A stretch of 64,000 nt of DNA from Deinococcus radiotolerans (GTDB taxonomy: Bacteria > Deinococcota > Deinococci > Deinococcales > Deinococcaceae), in the NCBI RefSeq assembly GCF_014647435.1, contig NZ_BMPE01000001.1:62001-126000 (forward strand). The letters are read 5' to 3'. The position numbers were made by a program, and so were the translations under genes. Shown piece after piece: positions 45,750-53,469 of this stretch. The notes below the pieces were generated by a model that was given only the letters and a program-made list of their open reading frames with translations, was not told the DNA's origin and searched no databases. Numbering within the stretch: the stretch's first letter is position 1; each line of letters begins with the position of its first letter.

Positions 45750-47858
45750 TCAGGGCTTCTTCGCGGCTTTTGCGGCGCTGGCCTTCACCCGGTCCGCGCG
45801 GGCCTGGTACACCTGATGCATCTGCTCCAGTTCCCCGGTGCAGGGCGTCTGGTCCGGCTTGGCGTGGTGGCGCTCGTCGAGTTCCACGCACCAGCGCGCG
45901 CCGAACATCTTCGCGGCGGCGTTCAGACCCGGCCCTGAACCCTCCCCGCCATTCTGGAAGAACGTGACGACCATGAAGTTCGGCGTCTTGCCTTCCCCGA
46001 TCGGCCCGTAACCCTCGTACCACGCGTTCGTGTACGTGTAGTTCTTCTTCGAGAAACTCATGCCGTTCTCGGCCGTGCCGGTCTTCCCGCCGGTCCGGAC
46101 CGGGAAGTAGTTCGGGCCCAGGATGTGCTGCGCTGTCCCCCAGGGGGTGGTGCCCGCCGTGGTGATCGCCATGCCCTGCTTGATCAGCTCAAAGTCCGCT
46201 TTCTTGCCCGGGACCTGCTCGGGCGCGTCGCGTTTCACGGGTGCCCCGCCCACTGCCTTGAGCAGTGTCAGCTTGCGGCGCTCGCCGTCATTCACGATGG
46301 TCGACAGCACCGAGATCACCTGCGCGGGCGTGACCTGCAAGGAGTCCTGCCCGATCGAGAAGGACAGGGACTGCCCCGGGTAGTACGTGTACGTGCGCGG
46401 CGCCAGCCCCAGCTTCCGGCGCCGTTCATTCAGTTCGTCGTACGCGGCCTGCATGCGCTCCGGACTGGGAATCAGGCCGGTCTTTTCCCCCACGAGTTCC
46501 AGGCCCGTCTCACGCCCGAAGCCCAGTTCCACCGAGCGGCGGCCCAGGTAGTTCGCGTACGTGATGGGGTCCGCCGCGATGGCCGCCTGGTAGTACCAGG
46601 TGTTGCACGAGTACGCAATGGCCAGCCGCCCGTCCACGGTGCCCAGGCTGCCGGACCGGTGCCAGTTGTAGCGGGGGCCGCCGAACATCACGTACGGCAG
46701 GCAGTTGAACGACCGGTTGCCCCAGCGCTCGATGAACGCCAGCGTGGAGGTCGGCTTGAACACGCTGCCCGAATCGAAGTTCTGCACGACGCGGTTGCTC
46801 GTGACGGCGTCCAGTTCCGCCAGCGGGCGCTTGGGATCAATGGCCCAGTTCTTCGCCTTCGGGTCCGGGCTGGGCACGCGCGAGAACCAGTTCGGGTCGT
46901 ACGTGGGGCTGCTCGCCAGGGCCAGCACCTCATTCGTGCGTGGGTCAATCGCGATCACCGCGCCCCGCGTGTACGGCTCGGCCGGCGCGCCGTACTTCGC
47001 GCGGCCCCTGTTCACGTCCGCCAGCCCTTCGACCAGGGCCCGCTCGGCCGTGCGCTGAAGCAGCGAGTCAATGGACAGCGTGACGTCTTTCCCCTTGACG
47101 CCCGGGTCGATCACCCGTTCCGTCTGCGGTTTCCCGGCTGCGGTGACTTCACGCCGGCGCAGGCCGTTCTTGCCCTCCAGCGTCTGCTGAAGGCTGTACT
47201 CCAGGCCAGAACGGCCCACCAGGTCCCCCTGCGTGTACCCGTCTTCTGTGATCTGCGTGTCCGTGGCTTCCTGCACGTAGCCCAGGAGGTGCGCGGCCAT
47301 CTTGCCCTGCGGGTAGATGCGCTCCACCCGTTCGCGCAGTTCCAGGCTGGGTACGAGCACGGTGTACTCGTACAGCGCGGCCAGCCGTTCCTGCGGAATA
47401 TTGCGCGCCAGGACCGTGGAGGGTTCCCGCTCGTAATCGGGTTCGCGGGGCTGACCGTTCACGAGGACGTCGCCCTTGATCCCGGCGAGGTAGACGATCT
47501 TGTCCCAGCCGGGAATGGGCGTCTCCCGGTCCGATCGGCGCAGGCGGCCGGTGTACACGAGGTCCACCGCGAGGCGGTTGGTGGCGAGGAGCACGCCGTC
47601 GCGCGTGCGGATCTCGCCGCGCAGGGCGCGCAGGACCTCATCGCGCTGGTAGTTGCTGGCGGAGCGCACCGCAAACTGGTCGTGCAGGGCGACCTGCAGG
47701 TAGTACAGCCGCGCGCCCAGCAGAGCCAGCGCCACGCTGAAGCCCAGAGCAATCTGGTACACCCGCACGGCCCCGCGCGCCTTCTTGTAGCCCACGCCGC
47801 CCCACACGCGGCCCGGTCCCCGCTCCCGGCGTTCCCACAGGCGATCGGCGCGGCTCAC
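45750..47858 (-). CDS. mrdA: penicillin-binding protein 2 (elongation-specific transpeptidase)
   Basis: This 702-residue class B PBP has an N-terminal anchor (VYQIALGFSVALALLGARLYYL, about residues 25-46), the dimerisation domain (YQRDEVLRALRGEIRTRDGVLLATN) and the transpeptidase domain. The active-site motifs are Ser365-VFK in SGSVFKPTST, SCN in AYSCNTWYYQ, and KTG in RTGGKTGTAEN. The PBP2 (MrdA) assignment rests on mreCD just upstream. The start GTG at 47858 overlaps the mreD stop by 4 bases. A Cys-containing C-terminal tail ends in KAAKKP. Confidence 0.93.
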   Translation of the reverse strand: MSRADRLWERRERGPGRVWGGVGYKKARGAVRVYQIALGFSVALALLGARLYYLQVALHDQFAVRSASNYQRDEVLRALRGEIRTRDGVLLATNRLAVDLVYTGRLRRSDRETPIPGWDKIVYLAGIKGDVLVNGQPREPDYEREPSTVLARNIPQERLAALYEYTVLVPSLELRERVERIYPQGKMAAHLLGYVQEATDTQITEDGYTQGDLVGRSGLEYSLQQTLEGKNGLRRREVTAAGKPQTERVIDPGVKGKDVTLSIDSLLQRTAERALVEGLADVNRGRAKYGAPAEPYTRGAVIAIDPRTNEVLALASSPTYDPNWFSRVPSPDPKAKNWAIDPKRPLAELDAVTSNRVVQNFDSGSVFKPTSTLAFIERWGNRSFNCLPYVMFGGPRYNWHRSGSLGTVDGRLAIAYSCNTWYYQAAIAADPITYANYLGRRSVELGFGRETGLELVGEKTGLIPSPERMQAAYDELNERRRKLGLAPRTYTYYPGQSLSFSIGQDSLQVTPAQVISVLSTIVNDGERRKLTLLKAVGGAPVKRDAPEQVPGKKADFELIKQGMAITTAGTTPWGTAQHILGPNYFPVRTGGKTGTAENGMSFSKKNYTYTNAWYEGYGPIGEGKTPNFMVVTFFQNGGEGSGPGLNAAAKMFGARWCVELDERHHAKPDQTPCTGELEQMHQVYQARADRVKASAAKAAKKP

Positions 47859-48391
47859 GAGAGCTGCTCCTCGACCGTCACGCGCGGCCCGAACGTCCAC
47901 GTCACCACGCGCTCCCACAGGGGCGCCAGCAGGAACGAACCCACGAACACCAGCGGGGGCGTCACGCGCAGCGTTTCCGGCGTGACCAGCGGCGCACGCA
48001 GCCAGTACGTCAGGAACAGGAACACCAGCCACTGCCCCAGCACGCCCAGCAGCACACCCAGCAGCGCCTGCAACAGCCCCGCATCCGACAGGTACCGCCG
48101 CGCCCACACGACCAGCAGGGCGCCGCCCGCCAGTCCCGCCGCGTGCAGGCCCAGCATGCCGCCCCCCAGCACGTCCTGCGCGAACCCCAGGCTGTACGCC
48201 GCGAGCAGCGCCCCCACCGGTGAGAGCCGGGCCGCGAGGCCCACCGCGGTCAGCAGGAACAGGTCCGGCGCGGGCACGCCCGCCGCATCCGCCAGGCGCG
48301 CCAGCAGGCCCTGAACCGCCAACAGCAGCAGCAGGTACGCCGCCAGGCGCAGCCAGCGCACCGAGCCGCGCCGCGCGACGGTGCCCCTCAC
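47855..48391 (-). CDS. mreD: rod shape-determining protein MreD
   Basis: This is a 178-residue membrane protein with about five helices (LRLAAYLLLLLAVQGLLA, DLFLLTAVGLAARL, GALLAAYSLGFAQDVLGGGMLGLHAAGLAGGALLVVWA and two more). The SLGFAQDVLGGGMLGLHA segment is the MreD hallmark. It works with MreC and PBP2 in the elongation machinery. Both junctions are 4-base overlaps. Confidence 0.88.
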   Translation of the reverse strand: MRGTVARRGSVRWLRLAAYLLLLLAVQGLLARLADAAGVPAPDLFLLTAVGLAARLSPVGALLAAYSLGFAQDVLGGGMLGLHAAGLAGGALLVVWARRYLSDAGLLQALLGVLLGVLGQWLVFLFLTYWLRAPLVTPETLRVTPPLVFVGSFLLAPLWERVVTWTFGPRVTVEEQLS

Positions 48392-49170
48392 AGGCCCTCC
48401 AGGATCGTGACGTCCTCGACGACGCCCACGTCCACGGCAGGCTTGACGATCACCGTGCGGCTGATGTCATTCGGTCCCATCGGCAGCACCTCCTCGACGC
48501 GGCCCACCGGGATGCCTACCGGGAAGACCCCCCCCTGACTGTTCGTTACGAGCAGGTCGCCCACCTTGATCGGCACGCCCCGCGAGAATTCCGCCCGCAG
48601 CCGGTCCGGCGGGGAGCCGTGCGCCACGCCGCGTCCACCGCGGTTGCCCTGAAGGGTCACGCCCACGGCGCTCTCCGGGTCCACCAGGGCCAGCACGGTC
48701 GACTGCCCCGCGGCCACGTCCACGACCTGCCCCACCAGACCGGCCGGGACGGTGACGGGCATGTGCACGCGCACGCCGTCCCGCTCGCCCCGGTTCAGTT
48801 CCAGCCGGGCCTGCACGGGACTGGGGTCCACACCAATCACCTGCGCGATCGCCAGGGCGTTCGGTGCCTGGGTGGTCGTGATCACCAGCACCTGCTTCAG
48901 GCGGCCCACCTCGCGCGCCAGGAGTTCGTTGCGCTGCTTGAGCAGGTCATTCTCCTTTTGCAGCGACTTCACGTGCGCCGCCTGGTCGCGGTCTTGCAGG
49001 AGCGTCACGTACGCGCGGCGCACGTTGTCGGCGGCTACGACCGACAGGCGCGTCACGGGCGCCACGCCCGCGCGCAGGGCCACGGGCGCCACCACCTGAA
49101 AGCGGGTCAGGACCATGCTGAGCAGCAGCAGGCCCGCGAACACCGCCAGAATCAACCGCCAGCCCTTCAC
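48388..49170 (-). CDS. mreC: cell shape-determining protein MreC
   Basis: This 260-residue bitopic protein has a membrane anchor at residues 5-27 (LILAVFAGLLLLSMVL), a coiled coil near 65-95 (VKSLQKENDLLKQRNELLAREVGRLKQ) and the periplasmic beta domain with GQVVDVAAGQSTVLALVDPESAVGV. MreC scaffolds PBP2. The GTG at 49170 overlaps the maf stop by 4 bases; the longer frame is rejected for that reason. Confidence 0.92.
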   Translation of the reverse strand: MKGWRLILAVFAGLLLLSMVLTRFQVVAPVALRAGVAPVTRLSVVAADNVRRAYVTLLQDRDQAAHVKSLQKENDLLKQRNELLAREVGRLKQVLVITTTQAPNALAIAQVIGVDPSPVQARLELNRGERDGVRVHMPVTVPAGLVGQVVDVAAGQSTVLALVDPESAVGVTLQGNRGGRGVAHGSPPDRLRAEFSRGVPIKVGDLLVTNSQGGVFPVGIPVGRVEEVLPMGPNDISRTVIVKPAVDVGVVEDVTILEGL

Positions 49171-49784
49171 GCGCCCGGCGCCCCCAGCGTGCCCCACACG
49201 GGCACCCCGGCCGCCCGCAGCAGCCGCGTCACGACACTCAGCGGAAAGCCCACCACGTTCGAGTACTCGCCGTCCAGGCGCTCCACGAGGGCCATGCCCA
49301 GGCCCTGGATGCCGTAGCCGCCCGCCTTGTCCAGACCCTCGCCGGACGCGGCGTAGAACGCGATCTCCTCGGGCAGGAGGGTGCGGAAGGTCACGGCCGT
49401 ACGGGCCACCTCCACCGCCTCGGACCCGCCGGACAGGACGGCCACGCCGGTGAACACGTCATGGGTGCGGCCCGACAGGCGGCGCAGGAACACCTCGTTC
49501 TCGGCGGCGGATTCCGGTTTGGCGAGCAGGTCTGCGCCCACCGCGACGACCGTGTCGGCCGCGATCACCACGGCTCCCGCGGCTTCCCGCGCCACCGCGC
49601 GGCCCTTCAGGAGCGCCAGTTCGGCCGCCAGTCGCTCTGGATCAGCCTCCCGGCTGTCCTCGGGTTCCCCGCTGACCTGCACGGTGAACGGCACGCCCAG
49701 CCCCGACAGCAGTTCCCGCCGGCGCGGACTGCCCGAGGCGAGGACCACCGGCGCGTCAGCCGCGCCAGTTCCAGGCTGGGTCAC
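49167..49784 (-). CDS. maf: Maf-type nucleotide pyrophosphatase
   Basis: This 205-residue protein has VVLASGSPRRRELLSGLGV at residues 13-31, VIAADTVVAVG near 74 and LDKAGGYGIQGLG near 155, the three Maf motifs. Maf enzymes hydrolyse dTTP, UTP or modified nucleotides and limit their use in DNA and RNA. They are often encoded next to mreBCD. The start is GTG at 49784, two bases after the deoC stop. Confidence 0.92.
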   Translation of the reverse strand: MTQPGTGAADAPVVLASGSPRRRELLSGLGVPFTVQVSGEPEDSREADPERLAAELALLKGRAVAREAAGAVVIAADTVVAVGADLLAKPESAAENEVFLRRLSGRTHDVFTGVAVLSGGSEAVEVARTAVTFRTLLPEEIAFYAASGEGLDKAGGYGIQGLGMALVERLDGEYSNVVGFPLSVVTRLLRAAGVPVWGTLGAPGA

Positions 49785-49786
49785 GG

Positions 49787-50464
49787 TCAGTACCCCTCGC
49801 CGGTCCGTTCGCCTGCCACCAGCGCCACGCCACCCGAGGTGCCCAGGCGCGTCGCGCCGGCCTCGATCATGGCCCGCGCGTCATCCGGGGTGCGCACCCC
49901 GCCCGCCGCCTTGATCTGCACGCGCTCCTGCGCGCCCAGCCCCGCGATGACATCGGCCATCAGGCGCACGTCGTCCAGCGTTGCGCCGCCCGTGCCGAAG
50001 CCCGTGCTGGTCTTCACGAAGTCCGCGCCGGCCCGCACGACGGCGGCGGTCGCCCCGCGTTTCTGCTCGTCGTTCAGGAAGCAGGTCTCGATGATCACCT
50101 TCAGCACGGCGTCGGGAACCGCGCGTCGCACGGCGCGCACGTCGGCCTCGACGGCGTCCCAGTCGTTGTCCAGAGCTGCGCCGATGTGGATGACCATGTC
50201 CACCTCGTCCGCGCCGGCCTCCACGCTCAGGCGCGCCTCTACCGCCTTCTGCTCACTGCTCACCGCGCCCAGTGGGAAGCCGCACACTGTGGCCACCTTC
50301 ACGTCCGATCCTGCCAGTTCGGCCTTGGCCAGCGCGATGAACACCGGGTTCAGGCACACGGCGTAGAACGAGTGGTCACGCGCCTCGGCGCACAGTTTCA
50401 TGATGTCCGCGCGGGTGGCGGTGGGCTTCAGGAGGGTATGGTCAATGAACGAGGACAGCTTCAC
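49787..50464 (-). CDS. deoC: deoxyribose-phosphate aldolase
   Basis: This is a 225-residue class I aldolase that splits 2-deoxyribose 5-phosphate into glyceraldehyde 3-phosphate and acetaldehyde in nucleoside salvage. Motifs: SSFIDHTLLKPTAT at residues 4-17, ADEVDMVIHIGA near 85, Schiff-base Lys in DFVKTSTGFGTGGAT near 150, and VQIKAAGGVRT near 180. It is the first gene of the deoC-maf-mreCD-pbp2 unit. The start is GTG at 50464. Confidence 0.95.
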   Translation of the reverse strand: MKLSSFIDHTLLKPTATRADIMKLCAEARDHSFYAVCLNPVFIALAKAELAGSDVKVATVCGFPLGAVSSEQKAVEARLSVEAGADEVDMVIHIGAALDNDWDAVEADVRAVRRAVPDAVLKVIIETCFLNDEQKRGATAAVVRAGADFVKTSTGFGTGGATLDDVRLMADVIAGLGAQERVQIKAAGGVRTPDDARAMIEAGATRLGTSGGVALVAGERTGEGY

Positions 50465-50471
50465 GCCCCCC

Positions 50472-50477
50472 AGAATA
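50472..50477 (-). promoter_or_regulatory. -10 hexamer TATTCT for the deoC-maf-mreCD-pbp2 operon
   Basis: It ends 7 bases before the GTG at 50464. Confidence 0.6.
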
Positions 50478-50601
50478 CCCCCCCCAGCTGAAGAAAGATT
50501 GAGCAGAAAGGAGGAGACGGAGCGGGCAAAAGTTCAGCGGTCCGTTCCTGGGACCGAGCCGCGGGTCGGGCGGGGTGAGCCCGCCAGCGCCCGGAGCGGC
50601 C

Positions 50602-50621
50602 TATACTTGAACTCAGTTCAA
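50602..50621 (+). promoter_or_regulatory. -10 hexamer with a perfect palindrome (candidate operator)
   Basis: TATACT (50602-50607) runs into TTGAACTCAGTTCAA (50607-50621), a perfect 15-base palindrome with 7-base arms that covers the predicted start near 50614. It is a good position for a dimeric repressor. Confidence 0.6.
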
Positions 50622-50652
50622 ATTCAGAGTTCCTGACCTGGAGGTTCCACCC

Positions 50653-51135
50653 ATGACCCACCCTGCCCCCCTGCCCGCCTTCGCCGTCGCCGCCGTCAAA
50701 AAAGCGCTGCACGGCATCCCCATGAACGCCACCGTCGGCGTGCAGATCACCGACGTGGGGATCGGCTGGGCCACCGGAGAGGCCCCGGACACGGCGCCCT
50801 TCCGCAACCACCTGGGCACCATCCACGCGGGCGTGCAGTTCCTGCTGGCCGAGGCCGTCAGTGGCGCGGCGTTCGCCGGAGCCTTCGCGGCGCAGCTGGC
50901 CGGCGCCGTGCCCCTGATCGAGAAGCTGGAAACGCACTACGTCAACCGCGCCGTGGGCGACCTGACCGCGCGGGCCGAAGCGGCCGACCCGGCCCAGATC
51001 ACCGCCGCCCACACCGAATTCGCGCAGGACGGCCGCGCGCGCCTGATCATCACCGTGACCGTCCAGGACGGCGAGCACAAGGACGTGATGCGCGCTACGG
51101 CACACTGGTACCTCCGCGCGCGCCCGCAGGCGTAA
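50653..51135 (+). CDS. hot-dog fold protein (DUF4442/PaaI-like thioesterase)
   Basis: This 160-residue protein shows hot-dog features: a central helix with the HAG-type motif GTIHAGVQFLLAEAVSGAAF near residue 57 and strand segments LIEKLETHYVNRAVGDLTARAEA and RARLIITVTVQDGEHKDVMRATAHWYL. It may hydrolyse acyl-CoA thioesters, but the substrate is unknown. It has a GGAGG ribosome site and a 39-base leader. Its palindromic promoter suggests ligand-controlled repression. The P-loop gene follows after 9 bases. Confidence 0.82.
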   Translation: MTHPAPLPAFAVAAVKKALHGIPMNATVGVQITDVGIGWATGEAPDTAPFRNHLGTIHAGVQFLLAEAVSGAAFAGAFAAQLAGAVPLIEKLETHYVNRAVGDLTARAEAADPAQITAAHTEFAQDGRARLIITVTVQDGEHKDVMRATAHWYLRARPQA

Positions 51136-51144
51136 GGACCGGCC

Positions 51145-51642
51145 ATGACAGCGGTGCTGCTCACCGGCATGTCCGGCGCCGGGAAAAGCACCGCCCTGCT
51201 GGAACTGGCGCGGCGCGGTTACCGCGTGCTGGACACCGACGCCGAGGAATGGAACGAGTGGGTGCAGGCGCCAGACGGCCCGGACTGGGTGTGGCGTCTG
51301 GACCGCCTGCACACACTGCTCGACGAGGCCGGGCAGTCCCCGCTGGTGCTGGCCGGGTGCCGCAGCAACCAGGGGGCGCTGTACCAGCGCCTGGGCGCAG
51401 TGGTGCTCCTGACGGCGCCCCTGCCGGTCCTGCTGGAGCGGGTGCAGACACGCGACAACCCGTACGGCCGCTCCGCGCCAGACCGGGCGCGCATCGCGGA
51501 GCACGTGGGCTGGGTCGAGCCGCTGCTCCGGGCGTCAGCGACGCTGGTGCTGGACACCGCGGTGCTGTCGGCCGCGCAGGTGGCCGACCGGGTGGAACGC
51601 CTCCTGAGCAGTTCGGCGCAGGGGTCCGCTGCCCGGCGCTGA
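51145..51642 (+). CDS. small P-loop kinase-like protein
   Basis: This 165-residue protein opens with VLLTGMSGAGKSTALLELARRGYRVLDTD, a Walker A of the shikimate/adenylate kinase type. LVLAGCRSNQGALY and VVLLTAPLPVLLERVQTRDNPYGRS resemble the lid and base-binding parts. It is shorter than standard shikimate kinases, and no substrate-site motif could be recognised. The ATP-binding role is clear; the substrate is unknown. It is in an operon with the hot-dog gene. Confidence 0.75.
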   Translation: MTAVLLTGMSGAGKSTALLELARRGYRVLDTDAEEWNEWVQAPDGPDWVWRLDRLHTLLDEAGQSPLVLAGCRSNQGALYQRLGAVVLLTAPLPVLLERVQTRDNPYGRSAPDRARIAEHVGWVEPLLRASATLVLDTAVLSAAQVADRVERLLSSSAQGSAARR

Positions 51643-51664
51643 GCGGTGCGGGCGCGCTTTGCCT

Positions 51665-51670
51665 TACCCT
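51665..51670 (+). promoter_or_regulatory. -10 hexamer TACCCT
   Basis: It ends 6 bases before the ATG at 51677. Confidence 0.5.
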
Positions 51671-51676
51671 GCGGGC

Positions 51677-52096
51677 ATGACTGCATTACTGCTCGATCAT
51701 GTGGCGATCGCGACCGCCGACCTGGACGCGGGCTCCGCACCCTACGTGGCGCTGGGCCTCCACCCGGAAGGGCCCGACGAGGAGGTGGGCGGCCAGGGGG
51801 TCCGCGTCCGCGCCTTTCAGGTCGGGGAGACCCTAATCGAGCTGCTCATGCCGACCCGGGAGGACAGCCCGGTCGCGGTCTTCCTGGCGCGCCGCGGTCC
51901 GGGCCTGCATCACACGGCGTACCGCGTGGAGGACCTGGACGCCGAGATGACACGCCTGCGCGCGGACGGGGCGCGCTTCCTGAGTGACGCGCCCGCGCCG
52001 GGCCGGGCCGGATCCCGCGTGGCCTTCTTGCACCCCAAGTGGGGCGAGGGCACCCTGATCGAACTGGTCGAGCATTCGCACGGCGGACCCGCTTGA
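51677..52096 (+). CDS. mce: methylmalonyl-CoA epimerase (VOC family)
   Basis: This 139-residue protein is of the usual length. The VOC metal ligands fit: His in LLLDHVAIATADL at residue 7, Glu in VGETLIELLMP near 55, His in GPGLHHTAYRVEDLD near 82, and Glu in LIELVEH near the end. AFLHPKWGEGTLIELVE is the epimerase signature. It interconverts R and S methylmalonyl-CoA. Its stop overlaps the TTG start of the next gene. Confidence 0.88.
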   Translation: MTALLLDHVAIATADLDAGSAPYVALGLHPEGPDEEVGGQGVRVRAFQVGETLIELLMPTREDSPVAVFLARRGPGLHHTAYRVEDLDAEMTRLRADGARFLSDAPAPGRAGSRVAFLHPKWGEGTLIELVEHSHGGPA

Positions 52097-52470
52097 CCCG
52101 CGCGCGGCGGGCGCGGCCCCTGTGGTGGCTGCCGTCGCTGATCATCATGGGCGTCATCTGGTGGCTGAGTGCGCAGCCGCACACGCCAGGGCCGTCCCTG
52201 GAGCACCCGAAGGACTGGGCCGCGCATTTCACGGCCTACCTGGCGCTGGCGTTCTGCCTGGCGCGCGCCACCGGCCGGCGGAGCGCGGCGCTGCTGATCG
52301 CGGCGTGGTTCGGCGCGCTGGACGAGGTGCACCAGGCGTTCGTGCCCCCGCGCGAGGCGGGCGTGCAGGACTGGCTGTTCGACGTGGCGGGCGCGTGGCT
52401 GGGCACCCGGCTGGCCGTGCGGAGCGCGCCGGTGGCGCCCCCAGAGGGGGCCGGCGTTCACGCGACCTGA
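52093..52470 (+). CDS. VanZ-like membrane protein with a TTG start
   Basis: This is a 125-residue protein with four membrane segments. The VanZ-family pattern is present: IWWLSAQPH, DWAAHFTAYLALAFCLARA and DEVHQAFVPPREAGVQDWLFDVAGAWLG. Function in this family is poorly known (named for teicoplanin resistance). The start TTG at 52093 overlaps the epimerase stop (TTGA); the longer frame upstream lies inside the epimerase gene. Confidence 0.82.
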   Translation: MTRARRARPLWWLPSLIIMGVIWWLSAQPHTPGPSLEHPKDWAAHFTAYLALAFCLARATGRRSAALLIAAWFGALDEVHQAFVPPREAGVQDWLFDVAGAWLGTRLAVRSAPVAPPEGAGVHAT

Positions 52471-52511
52471 ACCTGGCGCGGCGCGTTGCAGTTCTGTCAG
52501 GTGGGCTCGGG

Positions 52512-52517
52512 TAGGCT
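52512..52517 (+). promoter_or_regulatory. -10 hexamer TAGGCT
   Basis: It ends 7 bases before the ATG at 52525. Confidence 0.55.
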
Positions 52518-52524
52518 CGCTCTC

Positions 52525-53469
52525 ATGACCGCTCCGACCCTTCCGCCCGCGCAGGCCAGTCACGTGGCCGCGCTGCATGCGGCCCTCACGCAACTGGACG
52601 GGGTGATCCTGGGCAAGGGCCCTCAGATTCGCCTGGCAGTCGCCTGTCTGCTGGCGCGCGGGCACCTGCTCATCGAGGACCAGCCCGGGGTGGGGAAGAC
52701 CACGCTGGCGCAGGCGCTGGCGCGCACGTGCGGCCTGCACTTCCGGCGCGTGCAGTTCACGGCCGACCTCCTCCCGGCCGACCTGACCGGCGTGAGCGTC
52801 TGGGACGCGACCAGCAGCGCCTTCCGCTTCGTGGAGGGCCCGGTCTTCAGCGAACTGCTGCTGGCGGATGAGATCAACCGCGCCACGCCCCGCACGCAGG
52901 GTGCCCTGCTGGAAGCGATGGAGGAGCGGCAGGTCTCGGAGGGCGGCGTGACGCGCCCCCTGCCCGAGCCGTTCTTCGTGATTGCCACGCAGAACCCGGC
53001 GGCGTTCGTGGGCACCAGCCCCCTGCCCGAAGCGCAGCTGGACCGCTTCCTGATGACCGTCACGCTGGGCTACCCGGACCCGCGCGCCGAGCGGCAACTG
53101 CTGGAAACCGGGGGGCGCAGCCTGGCCGTGCGGGACCTGCCGCCCGTCCTGAACGCCGGCACCCTGATCGCCATGCAGGCGGAGGTGGACGCCGTTCACG
53201 CCGCGCCGCCCCTGCTGGATTACCTGCAACTGCTGGCCCGCGCCACCCGCGAGCACCCGGACCTGACGGGCGGCCTGAGCCCCCGCGGTCTGCTGGCCCT
53301 ACTGGCCGCGGCGCGCGCCTGGGCTTACCTGCACGGGCGCAGCATGACCCTGCCGGAGGACGTGCAGGCCGTCTTCCCGTCGCTGGCCGCGCACCGCCTG
53401 AACCCCCGCCCCGGCGCGGACGTCGCGGCGGTCCTGACGCGCGTGCTGCGCGACACGCCCATTCCCTGA
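52525..53469 (+). CDS. MoxR-family AAA+ ATPase
   Basis: This 314-residue protein has Walker A LIEDQPGVGKTTLAQALA near residue 49, Walker B LLLADEINRATPRTQGALLEAMEE near 113 and sensor 1 FFVIATQNPAAF near 152. MoxR ATPases act as chaperones for neighbouring DUF58 or von Willebrand-type proteins, and the next gene contains a DUF58 domain. The stop overlaps the next ATG by one base (TGATG). Confidence 0.93.
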   Translation: MTAPTLPPAQASHVAALHAALTQLDGVILGKGPQIRLAVACLLARGHLLIEDQPGVGKTTLAQALARTCGLHFRRVQFTADLLPADLTGVSVWDATSSAFRFVEGPVFSELLLADEINRATPRTQGALLEAMEERQVSEGGVTRPLPEPFFVIATQNPAAFVGTSPLPEAQLDRFLMTVTLGYPDPRAERQLLETGGRSLAVRDLPPVLNAGTLIAMQAEVDAVHAAPPLLDYLQLLARATREHPDLTGGLSPRGLLALLAAARAWAYLHGRSMTLPEDVQAVFPSLAAHRLNPRPGADVAAVLTRVLRDTPIP

